A DNA stretch of 64,000 nt from Paenibacillus sp. SC116 (GTDB taxonomy: Bacteria > Bacillota > Bacilli > Paenibacillales > Paenibacillaceae). The notes below the pieces were generated by a model. It did no database searches. It was not told the origin of the DNA and saw nothing but the letters and a program-made list of their open reading frames with translations. The first letter of the stretch is position 1. Each line of letters begins with the position of its first letter. Position numbers and translations under genes: made by a program. This document shows, in pieces, positions 47,443 through 55,811 of this stretch. The stretch is taken from NCBI RefSeq assembly GCF_024733555.1, contig NZ_JANIOF010000001.1, positions 248,001 through 312,000 of the forward strand. The letters are read 5' to 3'.

Positions 47443-48543
47443 CTAATCGTGAGTAATTTCAGTCTGCATGCTTTTGCTTTTCTCTCCGTTCGATCTTTTC
47501 ACGCTGTAATATCTCATTGCACGAGGTATCCCTTTAATCTCAAGCATACCGCTGTATATTAATTCGCGCAGTCGATATTCGAAATAACTGTCGTTGACAT
47601 ATTGTTCTGCCGAGACTAATGCTTGACCGATAACGCGGGCCGACTTTATGAAGTTATATTCATCTTGCGCTTGATGCAGCTGCTCTACCGTTTGGAGCAA
47701 GCAAGCATCATAGTAGTCTACGGGTACATTTGCAACTTTTCCGTCTTTTATAACTCGTAAATTGCCGGTATCTTCTGAAAGCACCCGCCATTCTTGTTCC
47801 AATCTCCGTCTTTCCTCAACATCAATAGGCGAATAGGTTAGGCTATGTTCAAGAATAGTTGGCAACTTATCCATATGTAATTCTCCGGAATAATACGATG
47901 CATTGTGTGTGGGGGGCGTATGAAATAACTGTTGCTTCATCTCTACGGCGTCACATAGAACAACATGGTTCGATTTATCGCGCAGCAAATAAATCGCATA
48001 TCGCAATCCGCTCTGCTCGTGTGCATTGTTTGCTCCCCATACATAGACAGAGCCAGTGGGAGGAATTCGCTCAAACTGCTGCATCAAGTGTTCATTAGAA
48101 CGGAAAATAGAATCTCTATCGTCATCATCTCCAGGATGAATATGATCCTGCAGCCATTCCCATCTGCGCATTAATCCTTCTCTTTCATGAAAGTGCCACA
48201 ATGGACCATACGCGAAATGATCACGCAAGCAAATGAGTTTATCGCTGTGCTCTCGACCTAATTCACGTAATGAATTTTTCATACTCCCAGCAAATGAATC
48301 GCCTACAACAATATGTACTCGTTCACATTCTTCAGTCGGTTCCCAACTATGAGCCTCAGGAGGAGTCAACATTTCTTCATAGATTTGAAAGAGCTTATCA
48401 CAGCACTCCTCTTGCAAATGTTGTTCCTGCTTCAAAGTCTCCACGATTGCCATTACTTGCATGAGATAAAGCTTGCTTTCTTGCTCCGGTTGAGACCTGA
48501 TTACACCTACTATTGCTTTTTTTGGCAGCTGAATGATAGACAC
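47443..48543 (-). CDS. DUF1835-containing protein
   Basis: 366 residues from a GTG at 48543 with AGGAGAGG upstream; longer frames to 48624 lack a site. A DUF1835 domain lies in the middle (HIVVGDSFAGSMKNSLRE, then LICLRDHFAYGPLW and SVYVWGANNAHEQSGLRYAIYLL). The C-terminal part (DYYDACLLQTVEQ, VIGQALV, YFEYRLRELIYSGMLEIKG) matches the DUF3658 position. Such proteins are single genes in Bacillales, of unknown biochemical role. The first 90 residues are variable and helical. Confidence 0.85.
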   Translation of the reverse strand: MSIIQLPKKAIVGVIRSQPEQESKLYLMQVMAIVETLKQEQHLQEECCDKLFQIYEEMLTPPEAHSWEPTEECERVHIVVGDSFAGSMKNSLRELGREHSDKLICLRDHFAYGPLWHFHEREGLMRRWEWLQDHIHPGDDDDRDSIFRSNEHLMQQFERIPPTGSVYVWGANNAHEQSGLRYAIYLLRDKSNHVVLCDAVEMKQQLFHTPPTHNASYYSGELHMDKLPTILEHSLTYSPIDVEERRRLEQEWRVLSEDTGNLRVIKDGKVANVPVDYYDACLLQTVEQLHQAQDEYNFIKSARVIGQALVSAEQYVNDSYFEYRLRELIYSGMLEIKGIPRAMRYYSVKRSNGEKSKSMQTEITHD

Positions 48544-48977
48544 TTCCTCTCCTAAACGAGGGTTTCCTTGCATAACTATATATAAAAAAATTCCAATATT
48601 TTGTCCTGTTATGTAAATGTTCACACGAAGTTATGTATAGGATTATGTATTAAAATGTTATCAAAGTCTATAGTGACAGAGCTAAAAAGTATAAAAAAGC
48701 GTACGTTTATACATTTTTATGTCATTAATATTAAGATTTGATTAAATATTGATTTTCGAGTAAAAAGGATCTTGAGGAAGAAAATGCCTGTAAAATAGGG
48801 ATGTATTCGTTTTCTTGAAAATTAATGCGGTTTTACTTTCTAAAATCAAATGAGTAGTTTGATAGTAGTGGTGAAATTTACCTAATTCTTGGCAGGGTGA
48901 GGTGGACGAGTCCTAACAGCAAGTAGGAACAGCATGTGCGGTTATCGTTAGAAAATAGAGAAAAAGGAGTGAGAGAC
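48544..48977. other. AT-rich gap before the second polysaccharide operon
   Basis: 434 bases between divergent genes. Several AT-rich tracts could hold promoters for either direction, but no pair is convincing. A small TCCTA/TAGGA hairpin lies at about 48911-48928. No known riboswitch was recognised. Confidence 0.5.
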
Positions 48978-50303
48978 TTGTCATATTTTCTTTATGTAAC
49001 GACTATTACTTTTTTAGTATTTCAAACGCTATATACCTTCATTCCCCTTTTTGCTAGCAAAGTAAAGAAACTTAAGCCTAAGCTTACTGAAAAGTCGATA
49101 TCTGTACTTGTACCTGCTTATAACGAGGAACTTACGATAAAAAACTGTATTGATGCGGCGCAAGGAATACGTTATAAAAACTATGAACTTATCATCATTA
49201 ATGATGGCTCAACTGACCGAACTTTATCGAAGCTTGATGAGTTGTTGGACTTGCAAATTTACCGTCGTAAACCCGACGAGCGACTAGCATATCAACCGAT
49301 TAAGCAAATGTACAGGTCAAAGAAACATCGCAATATTTATGTCCTCGATAAACATAATGGTGGTAAAGCGGATTCATTGAACGCAGGAATTGACTGTGCT
49401 CATGCAGATATTGTTATCACTCTAGATGCTGATAGCATGTTGGAAGTTAACTCCCTTAAATATGTGAATCAATATTTTCATGATCCAGAAGTTGTCGCAG
49501 TAGGGGGCACTGTTAAAATTGTGCAAGGTGCTGAGAAAAAGAATGGTGTCATTTTTGAAAGATTTACAGGGAGAGGGATTATTAAAAGTCAGATTATTAG
49601 CTATATTCACGGTTTCTACGTACGAAAGTTAACACAATCCGTTTTTAATTCGATTGTTGTCATCTCCGGCGCTTTTGGTGCCTTCTACAAAGACTTATTA
49701 ATGGAAGTCAATGGTTTTCGCAGTACAGTAGGTGAAGACATTGATATAACGCTCAAAATTCACGAATATTTGAAAGCTAATAACCTCAAGAAACGTCTCG
49801 TCTATGCACCTGAAGCGGTGTGCTACACCGAATGCCCTGAAAATATTAAAAACTTCTATAAGCAAAGAATTAGATGGCAAAAAGCATTTATCGATTGCAT
49901 CTTAATCTATTGGTCGAAGCTGTCTCAGAAATTCAGCTTTGGCGTAAGCATTTTCTTCGCGATCGATGGATTTATTTTAGGAACATTAACGGCGTTTACA
50001 ACGATCTTCTTTATTCTACAAACGCTGCTTGTTGGCGGTAATTTATTTGTCGCTTTCCTGTTGTTTTTCATGTCTATATTTGTGAATGCGATCCAAATCA
50101 TTGTCTCGCTATATTTATGCAAAAAATATGGAAGCAATTATACGTGGAAAGATTACATTCGTATGTTTATATTCAGCCAAGTTGAAATCTTTACGTATCG
50201 GAACCTGTTAACGTACTTAACAATCGTTGGAACGTTCAAATACTTTGACAATGACGAAGGCTGGGGCTATGTAGAACGAAAAGGTGTAGCTTCTATTAGC
50301 TAA
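48978..50303 (+). CDS. Processive glycosyltransferase family 2 (PgaC/IcaA-like)
   Basis: 441 residues from a TTG at 48978, chosen because AAAGGAG lies 8 bases in front; the longer frame starts at 48936. One helix at the N-terminus, a GT2 catalytic domain with VPAYNEE, INDGSTDRT, LDADS (metal and donor site), SGAFGAFYKD, the GED triad and QRIRWQK (QxxRW), then three or four C-terminal helices. This layout belongs to membrane synthases of poly-GlcNAc, chitin oligomers and hyaluronan; the SGAFGAF block is closest to PgaC/IcaA. It polymerises and extrudes a beta-linked polymer. It heads a three-gene operon. Confidence 0.9.
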   Translation: MSYFLYVTTITFLVFQTLYTFIPLFASKVKKLKPKLTEKSISVLVPAYNEELTIKNCIDAAQGIRYKNYELIIINDGSTDRTLSKLDELLDLQIYRRKPDERLAYQPIKQMYRSKKHRNIYVLDKHNGGKADSLNAGIDCAHADIVITLDADSMLEVNSLKYVNQYFHDPEVVAVGGTVKIVQGAEKKNGVIFERFTGRGIIKSQIISYIHGFYVRKLTQSVFNSIVVISGAFGAFYKDLLMEVNGFRSTVGEDIDITLKIHEYLKANNLKKRLVYAPEAVCYTECPENIKNFYKQRIRWQKAFIDCILIYWSKLSQKFSFGVSIFFAIDGFILGTLTAFTTIFFILQTLLVGGNLFVAFLLFFMSIFVNAIQIIVSLYLCKKYGSNYTWKDYIRMFIFSQVEIFTYRNLLTYLTIVGTFKYFDNDEGWGYVERKGVASIS

Positions 50304-50349
50304 TGTGTTAACACTTGACTGTGCTATGAACAACTAGGAGGAACGTACA

Positions 50350-51450
50350 ATGGAACCCGCTGCCAAACCTAATCGAATTATATATATAGATATACTCCGG
50401 ATATTGTCAATTGTTGCGGTTATTGCACTGCACACGACAGCAGATTTATTAATACGATCAACTGACTTCAACTCTGCATCATGGTGGTTCAGTAATATAT
50501 TAAACTCAATTGCACGGTTCGCCGTACCCGTGTTTTTTATGATCAGTGGAGCAATGATGCTTAAGGTTCATGTCACATCCTATCGTACTTTTTACAAGAA
50601 AAGAATTTTACCGCTATTTCTCGCCTTGTTGAGTTGGTCAATCATTTATGACCTTTACAATCAATTTTACATCATAAAATATGAACTAACATGGTGGGAG
50701 TATGTCACAGGGTTCGGCTATCGATTGATTATGAATCAGAACTATGTCCATCTATGGTTTCTTTATGTAATTATCGCTATCTATATGACGGTCCCATTAA
50801 TAAGTAAGTTGGTAAAAGTATGCAGCGAGAAAGACTTGAGATATTTCATCATTGGATGGTTTTCGATTAGTATCGTTTATCAGTTTGTCACTGAAACGGT
50901 ACTTCGAGTGACAGGCCAATCTATTTATATTATTAGTATGAATATACCTCTGTTTACGGGTTTCCTCGGATACTTCGTTCTCGGCTACTACTTATTCCAT
51001 TATGAACTGCCTCAACGGGTAAAACATGTTTTGTTTAATATCGGTGTTGCCTCCTTTTTTATTACTCCAATAGCAACTTATTTTGTATCCCAACACAAGG
51101 GCTCATTGGATGAAATGTTCTATGGCAACTTTTCAATACCGACATTTTTTATGGCTGTCGCGGTTTATCTTTACTATCAGGAAAAGGAAACCTCAATGAA
51201 TGAGAATCTCAATCATAAAATTCAAACCGTAATCGGTTCTTTATCCAAAGCAAGCTTTAGTATTTACTTAATTCACTTGCTCGTGGAACTGGCCATTTCT
51301 CGAAAAATCGAAGTAGATGCCTCCTTATTGCGGGTAAGTGCCAGTTTGTTATTCAATGTTGTTGCTATATTTCTAATCAGTTACGTAACTGTCAAAGTAC
51401 TGCATCTCAATAAATACGTAACCAAGCTGCTGTTTGGTGGAAGAGGGTAA
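50350..51450 (+). CDS. Membrane acyltransferase family 3 (IcaC/OafA-like)
   Basis: 366 residues with ten predicted helices and an AGGAGG site before the ATG. It opens with RIIYIDILRILSIVAVIALHTTADL, the acyltransferase-3 signature with the catalytic-type His, and ends with SFSIYLIHLLVELAI. In ica and eps operons such enzymes add O-succinyl or O-acetyl groups to the growing polymer. The position right after the synthase supports the same role here. Gap to the synthase is 46 bases and to the hydrolase 6 bases. Confidence 0.9.
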   Translation: MEPAAKPNRIIYIDILRILSIVAVIALHTTADLLIRSTDFNSASWWFSNILNSIARFAVPVFFMISGAMMLKVHVTSYRTFYKKRILPLFLALLSWSIIYDLYNQFYIIKYELTWWEYVTGFGYRLIMNQNYVHLWFLYVIIAIYMTVPLISKLVKVCSEKDLRYFIIGWFSISIVYQFVTETVLRVTGQSIYIISMNIPLFTGFLGYFVLGYYLFHYELPQRVKHVLFNIGVASFFITPIATYFVSQHKGSLDEMFYGNFSIPTFFMAVAVYLYYQEKETSMNENLNHKIQTVIGSLSKASFSIYLIHLLVELAISRKIEVDASLLRVSASLLFNVVAIFLISYVTVKVLHLNKYVTKLLFGGRG

Positions 51451-51456
51451 CCGAGC

Positions 51457-52590
51457 ATGAAAGTTAGCATCTATACGAAAATATTTATCGCCTTATTAGT
51501 AATTGGGATGAGTACTTACATGTATATTACTAACACGAAAGATGAAAAGGTGACTGCAGCCTATATCCCGATTTATAAGACGATTGATGAAACACAGTTG
51601 GATTACGTCGACATTGCTTATATTTCCTTTGCGAATATTGATAAAAATGAAATTTATTTTAGCAAAGACAAAAATGCTGACGAAGAGATAAAAAACACGA
51701 TTAAAAGATTGAAGCAGGAACATCAAAAGACACGATTTGTGCTTGGAGTAGGTGGTTATGCAGTTGACGGATTCTCTGATGCATCGCTTGATGAGAACCG
51801 TAGTGAGTTTACTGATAACATTATTAATATGGTTAAAGAACTCGGTCTGGACGGGGTTGAAATTGATTGGGAGTACCCGGGGTACGATGCCTGGAACACG
51901 CAAAAGGCACGTGACATTGATACGGTGAACTTTACAAGTCTGATAAAAGAACTTAGAGAGAAGCTGGACAAGCTTCCAAAGAAGAATAAGAACTACTTGC
52001 TTAGCTTCGCCGCAGGTACACAGGAATGGTATTTTACAAATGTAGAGGTTAAAAAGGTAGAGCCGTATGTCGATTATATCAATGTTATGAGCTATGACTT
52101 AACAGGTGAATGGTCGGATACAACCGCCTATAATGCCAATCTTTACGTTGACTCAAAAGGGATAGCAACGAACAGTGTCGATGAAGTTATGAATCGTTAT
52201 TTAGCGCATCAAATTGACAGCAAGAAAATACTAATGGGGATCCCTGCTTATTCCTATGGCTGGAAAAATGTACACAGAGATAAGGAAAAACAGCTGCAGG
52301 GGCTATATACGGTTGGGTACCCAATTGATATCGACAAGTTCGATATTAGCTATAAGTCACTTGTCTCTACATTTATGGATAAGCAAGGGTATAAGCGTTA
52401 CTATGATGATAAAGCAAAAGCAGCATATTTATACAATGGGGATATTTTTATTACGTACGAGGATAAGCAAGCACTGGAAGCAAAAGTGAAATACATTCAA
52501 GAGAAAAACTTAGGCGGCGCGATGGTGTGGGAATACTCTCACGATGCCCAGGATGGGATTATGAAATACTTGTTCGACCATCTAGATTAA
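51457..52590 (+). CDS. Membrane-anchored GH18 glycosidase (chitinase-like)
   Basis: 377 residues. A single N-terminal helix (IFIALLVIGMSTYMYI) anchors or exports it. The GH18 barrel shows TRFVLGVGGYAVDGF, the catalytic stretch LGLDGVEIDWEYPG and YVDYINVMSYDLTGEW, then ILMGIPAYSYGW and GGAMVWEYSHD. In the DxxDxDxE motif the second Asp is Glu (DGVEIDWE) but the catalytic Asp-Trp-Glu is kept, so activity is likely. GH18 enzymes cut beta-1,4-linked GlcNAc polymers with retention. As third gene of the operon it probably trims or releases the polymer made by the synthase. It ends at a hairpin shared with the GT1 array. Confidence 0.9.
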   Translation: MKVSIYTKIFIALLVIGMSTYMYITNTKDEKVTAAYIPIYKTIDETQLDYVDIAYISFANIDKNEIYFSKDKNADEEIKNTIKRLKQEHQKTRFVLGVGGYAVDGFSDASLDENRSEFTDNIINMVKELGLDGVEIDWEYPGYDAWNTQKARDIDTVNFTSLIKELREKLDKLPKKNKNYLLSFAAGTQEWYFTNVEVKKVEPYVDYINVMSYDLTGEWSDTTAYNANLYVDSKGIATNSVDEVMNRYLAHQIDSKKILMGIPAYSYGWKNVHRDKEKQLQGLYTVGYPIDIDKFDISYKSLVSTFMDKQGYKRYYDDKAKAAYLYNGDIFITYEDKQALEAKVKYIQEKNLGGAMVWEYSHDAQDGIMKYLFDHLD

Positions 52591-52613
52591 AATGTGAAAA
52601 AAGGTTGAACATT

Positions 52614-52655
52614 GGTGGCTGTTTCCCTGTGAGGGAATGGCCACTATCTTTATCA
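52614..52655 (+). terminator. Hairpin terminator after the GH18 gene
   Basis: GTGGC-TG-TTTCCC pairs with GGGAA-TG-GCCAC; the T-run behind it is weak. The stem resembles those after the GT1 genes. Confidence 0.6.
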
Positions 52656-52706
52656 GACGTGGATTTTTCGGGGATTGGGGCTACGTGAAAATGATGGATG
52701 GAATGC

Positions 52707-52735
52707 TTGATCATATGCCCCAAAAGATATATGCT
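52707..52735 (+). promoter_or_regulatory. Promoter of GT1 copy 1
   Basis: TTGATC at 52707-52712, 17-base spacer, TATGCT at 52730-52735. The -35 and spacing are the same as in copies 2 and 3. Confidence 0.55.
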
Positions 52736-52767
52736 CTAGGAGCATTCTTATCATTGCATATGGAATT

Positions 52768-52827
52768 GGGGCTTTATCACGATTATAGGATGTTCCTCAG
52801 CTAGAATTACATAGTGAACGTGCCCCA
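52768..52827 (+). promoter_or_regulatory. Leader stem of GT1 copy 1
   Basis: GGGG...TCAC (52768-52780) can pair with GTGA...CCCC (52814-52826), ahead of the GGAGGTGG ribosome binding site. Confidence 0.45.
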
Positions 52828-52849
52828 TAAATTAATGGAGGTGGAGTAA

Positions 52850-54064
52850 GTGGCACGCGTTTTGTATGTTACGATTCCAGCAGAAGGTCACGTGAATCCA
52901 ACAGTAGGATTGGTGAAGCAGCTAGTCGACAACGGAGAAGAAGTTGTTTACATGAACGTAGAACCATTTCGGCATAGGCTGGCCCAGACAGGGGCGGAAT
53001 TCCGAGCCTATCCAATCAATGAACAATTATTTGTAGAACTTGGCCTTAGTCCAACAGAATTTACACATCCACATCAACTCACCGAATTTATACTCAGAGG
53101 TATGATTGAACCTATTATTCCTGAAGTCTTGCGTTTAACTGAAAATGATTCCTTTGATTACGTCATTGTTGACTCCTTATTTGGTTGGGGCGGTGCTCTA
53201 TTAGGAGAGAAGCTAGGTATCCCACTAATTTGTTCTGCTACAAACTTTGTATTTGATAAGCCTGTAAGCCATGTTATTAAAATGAAAGAATCCGACGAGA
53301 ACTTCGATGCTGAAGCATTATGCGAGAGATTAACGAATACAGCGGAAAGAGTTGCATTAGCTTGCAATGTGACTGTACCTGCTTTAGATGATATTACACG
53401 CCAGTACGGCCAACAGAAAGTCGTATTTACTAGCCGCTATTTCCAACCCGAATCGGAAAAGTTTGACGATAGCTACATTTTTACCGGTCCTTCCATTTCA
53501 CCGCGCCCTGATGATCCATCTTTTCCATTTGACCAACTTCGCTCGCAATATAACAAAGTCGTCTATATTTCCATGGGCAGTATTTTGAACAAAGATATCG
53601 AATTCTATAAACTTTGCTTTGAGGCTTTTAAAGATATACCAGCTCAATTTGTACTTGCTAGTGGCAGAGCTACAGATATTACGGCGCTCGATGATAGCAT
53701 TCCAAATAATTTCATCATACAGCCTTATGTTCCTCAATTGGAAATTCTGCAACGAGCAGATGCTTTTGTGACACATGCGGGCATGAACAGCGCAAGCGAA
53801 GCATTGTATTATGATGTTCCACTCGTTGCGATTCCATTAAGCTCCGATCAGCCGATTGTGGCGCAGCAAGCAGAACATTTAGGAGCAGGAATCACATTAG
53901 ACAAGGATAGCCTTACTCCTGAAACGCTAAAGCTTGCTGTCTTAAAAGTGCTGAACAATCCAATTTATAAACAGCGTGCGAAGATGGTTGGTGACTCTTT
54001 CCGCAGTGCTGGTGGATATCAAGAGGCTGCTGATCGTATTATGTCTCTATTTTCGAAAGTATAG
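52850..54064 (+). CDS. GT1 macrolide-type glycosyltransferase, copy 1 of 4
   Basis: 404 residues from a GTG with GGAGGTGG upstream. GT-B fold of the MGT/YjiC type: acceptor half opens with ARVLYVTIPAEGHVNP, donor half has VVYISMGSILNKDIEFY, PYVPQLEILQRADAFVTHAGMNSASEAL and PLSSDQPIVAQQAEHLG. The family transfers glucose from UDP-glucose to macrolides, flavonoids and other lipophilic acceptors in the cytoplasm. This copy is the most diverged of the four, with QQAEHLG where the others have KRVEELG or ARVQELG. Own promoter upstream and hairpin terminator downstream. Confidence 0.93.
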   Translation: MARVLYVTIPAEGHVNPTVGLVKQLVDNGEEVVYMNVEPFRHRLAQTGAEFRAYPINEQLFVELGLSPTEFTHPHQLTEFILRGMIEPIIPEVLRLTENDSFDYVIVDSLFGWGGALLGEKLGIPLICSATNFVFDKPVSHVIKMKESDENFDAEALCERLTNTAERVALACNVTVPALDDITRQYGQQKVVFTSRYFQPESEKFDDSYIFTGPSISPRPDDPSFPFDQLRSQYNKVVYISMGSILNKDIEFYKLCFEAFKDIPAQFVLASGRATDITALDDSIPNNFIIQPYVPQLEILQRADAFVTHAGMNSASEALYYDVPLVAIPLSSDQPIVAQQAEHLGAGITLDKDSLTPETLKLAVLKVLNNPIYKQRAKMVGDSFRSAGGYQEAADRIMSLFSKV

Positions 54065-54096
54065 TGAAATAACAAGAAATGCTATATTTGATCATA

Positions 54097-54132
54097 ACGG
54101 TGGCTGTCCCCTAATTGGGATGGCCATTCTAT
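54097..54132 (+). terminator. Hairpin terminator after GT1 copy 1
   Basis: GGTGGCTGTCCC (54099-54110) pairs with GGGATGGCCATT (54117-54128). T-run poor. Confidence 0.6.
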
Positions 54133-54190
54133 CTGTCAACAATTGCTATACTAGAAAATGGAGCATAGCGAACAATTCATAGTGATAAGC

Positions 54191-54219
54191 TTGATCATCG
54201 TTACAACCTGATCTATCAT
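54191..54219 (+). promoter_or_regulatory. Promoter of GT1 copy 2
   Basis: TTGATC at 54191-54196, 17-base spacer, TATCAT at 54214-54219. An ATG lies only 3 bases after the -10 box (54223), close to the expected transcript start. Confidence 0.65.
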
Positions 54220-54222
54220 AAT

Positions 54223-54309
54223 ATGGTGGCTATTTACATTGAAGTGCTAGAAAAATGGGAGACTTGCTCACGAATAGATTTGGTATTACAACATGATATG
54301 CAGAAGTGA
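54223..54309 (+). CDS. Possible leader peptide upstream of GT1 copy 2
   Basis: 28 codons (MVAIYIEVL... to HDMQK) ending at a TGA that lies in the right arm of the leader stem. There is no ribosome binding site; the ATG is almost at the predicted transcript start, as in leaderless genes. Copy 4 has a comparable 29-codon frame with the same stop, copy 3 has it with a one-base shift. It may be a real peptide, an attenuator, or just conserved leader sequence. Confidence 0.3.
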   Translation: MVAIYIEVLEKWETCSRIDLVLQHDMQK

Positions 54310-54319
54310 ACTTGCCCCA
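54257..54319 (+). promoter_or_regulatory. Leader stem of GT1 copy 2
   Basis: GGGAGACTTGCTCAC (54257-54271) faces GTGAACTTGCCCC (54306-54318); the GGG/CCC and TCAC/GTGA parts pair. Confidence 0.5.
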
Positions 54320-54341
54320 TACATTGATGGAGGTGGAGTAA

Positions 54342-55553
54342 GTGGCACGCATACTGTATGTAAACATTCCTTCAGAAGGTCATGTTAATCCGACAATAGG
54401 GTTAGTGAAGGAGCTAGTCGACAACGGAGAAGAAGTTGTCTATCTGTGTACGGAGGGTTATAGGAAGAGGATTCAACAGACTGGGGCAGAGTTTCGAGCC
54501 TATCAAGTAAATGAAAATTTATTTGATGAACTTGGTTTTACGCCTACAGAAGCGAGGCATCCGCTTCAATTCGTCGATTTTATTCTCCGTGGCATTATTG
54601 AGCCCCATGTCCCTGAAATATTGAGACTTGTGCAGAATGAATCATTTGATTACTTTATTTATGATTCGATGTTCGGCTGGGGTGGATCTATTTTAGAAGA
54701 GAAACTTGGAATCCCAGCAATATGCTCGATTACACATTTTGTTTTTACGGAACCGCTGGAACTCGAAGAATCCGCAGATGATCATGGCGACTTGGATATT
54801 GAAGCGCTGCATAAACGGACAACAAGTACGTTAGAGAGAATTGCCAATACGTATCAAGTGACCGTTCCAGCGATTGAACAAGTATTTTTCCATCATGGTG
54901 TAAGTAAGCTAGTGTTTACGAGTCGCTATTTCCATCCAGATGCGGAAAAGCTTGATGATAGCTTTATATTAACGGGACCTTCCCTTACTCCTCGTCATGA
55001 CGCTCCTGAATTTCCATTTGAATTGCTTCGATCCCGATATGAGCAAGTCGCATACATTTCTATGGGCACCATTTTGAATAAAGATGTGGAGTTTTACAAG
55101 CTATGTTTTGAAGCCTTTCAAGATGTTCCGGTTCAATTTGTATTATCTTGCGGCAAAGACACCGATCTAGATCCAATTGGGGACTCTATCCCTCATAACT
55201 TCATCATCGAACCTTATGTTCCGCAATTAGAAGTTCTGCAGCAAGCGGATGCCTTTATCACCCATGCGGGTATGAATAGCACAAGCGAAGCGCTCTATTA
55301 TCAGGTACCGCTTGTTACGATCCCATTAAGTTCGGATCAACCGATTGTGGCCAAGCGGGTAGAGGAGTTAGGTGCAGGAGTTACACTGGACAAGAACAAT
55401 CTTACGCCTGAAGGTTTAAGATCCGCGCTGCTTTCAGTTCTGCAAGATCCTTCTTATAAAAAGAATGCGAAGCAAATCGGGGAATCCTTCCGCGAGGCTG
55501 GTGGTTATAAAGAAGCTGCGAATCGCATTTTATCTTTATTTTCGAAAGTATAG
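54342..55553 (+). CDS. GT1 macrolide-type glycosyltransferase, copy 2 of 4
   Basis: 403 residues from a GTG. It shares with copies 3 and 4 the acceptor half ARILYVNIPSEGHVNPT and the donor half LSCGKDTDLDPIGDSIP, PYVPQLEVLQQADAFITHAGMNSTSEALYY and SSDQPIVAKRVEELGAG. The acceptor-binding region (about 130-180) differs most (FTEPLELEESADDHGD), which suggests a different acceptor from its neighbours. UDP-sugar-dependent transfer to a small lipophilic compound is the family role. A hairpin terminator follows. Confidence 0.93.
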   Translation: MARILYVNIPSEGHVNPTIGLVKELVDNGEEVVYLCTEGYRKRIQQTGAEFRAYQVNENLFDELGFTPTEARHPLQFVDFILRGIIEPHVPEILRLVQNESFDYFIYDSMFGWGGSILEEKLGIPAICSITHFVFTEPLELEESADDHGDLDIEALHKRTTSTLERIANTYQVTVPAIEQVFFHHGVSKLVFTSRYFHPDAEKLDDSFILTGPSLTPRHDAPEFPFELLRSRYEQVAYISMGTILNKDVEFYKLCFEAFQDVPVQFVLSCGKDTDLDPIGDSIPHNFIIEPYVPQLEVLQQADAFITHAGMNSTSEALYYQVPLVTIPLSSDQPIVAKRVEELGAGVTLDKNNLTPEGLRSALLSVLQDPSYKKNAKQIGESFREAGGYKEAANRILSLFSKV

Positions 55554-55573
55554 TTGCAATTAAAAAACAGACG

Positions 55574-55613
55574 ATGGCTGTTTCCTTTTGAGGGGAACGG
55601 CCATTTTTATTTT
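55574..55613 (+). terminator. Intrinsic terminator after GT1 copy 2
   Basis: ATGGCTGTTTCC pairs with GGGGAACGGCCAT (55592-55604), then TTTTATTTT. Confidence 0.8.
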
Positions 55614-55660
55614 AAATCTGCCTTGTTATGTAAGCTACAATGCGCATAAAGGGTCGTAGC

Positions 55661-55689
55661 TTGATCCTTCATTCAACCTGATCTATCAT
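55661..55689 (+). promoter_or_regulatory. Promoter of GT1 copy 3
   Basis: TTGATC at 55661-55666, 17-base spacer, TATCAT at 55684-55689, the same boxes and spacing as copy 2. Confidence 0.65.
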
Positions 55690-55728
55690 TATATGGTGGC
55701 TATTGCCATTGAGTTGCTTAAGAAACAT

Positions 55729-55790
55729 GGGGACTTGCTCACGAATGGAATGGAAAGTACAACATGTTATGCAGAAGTGAACTTGCCCCA
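55729..55790 (+). promoter_or_regulatory. Leader stem of GT1 copy 3
   Basis: GGGGACTTGCTCAC (55729-55742) faces GTGAACTTGCCCC (55777-55789). Just upstream TGGC-TATT-GCCA forms a small hairpin at the transcript start. Confidence 0.5.
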
Positions 55791-55811
55791 TAAATTATGG
55801 AGGTGGAGTAA

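Noticed and set aside
48880-48940. GC-richer element before the PgaC-like gene, first considered as a riboswitch
   Set aside because: Only a 5-bp hairpin could be formed and no conserved c-di-GMP, guanidine or other riboswitch core was recognised.
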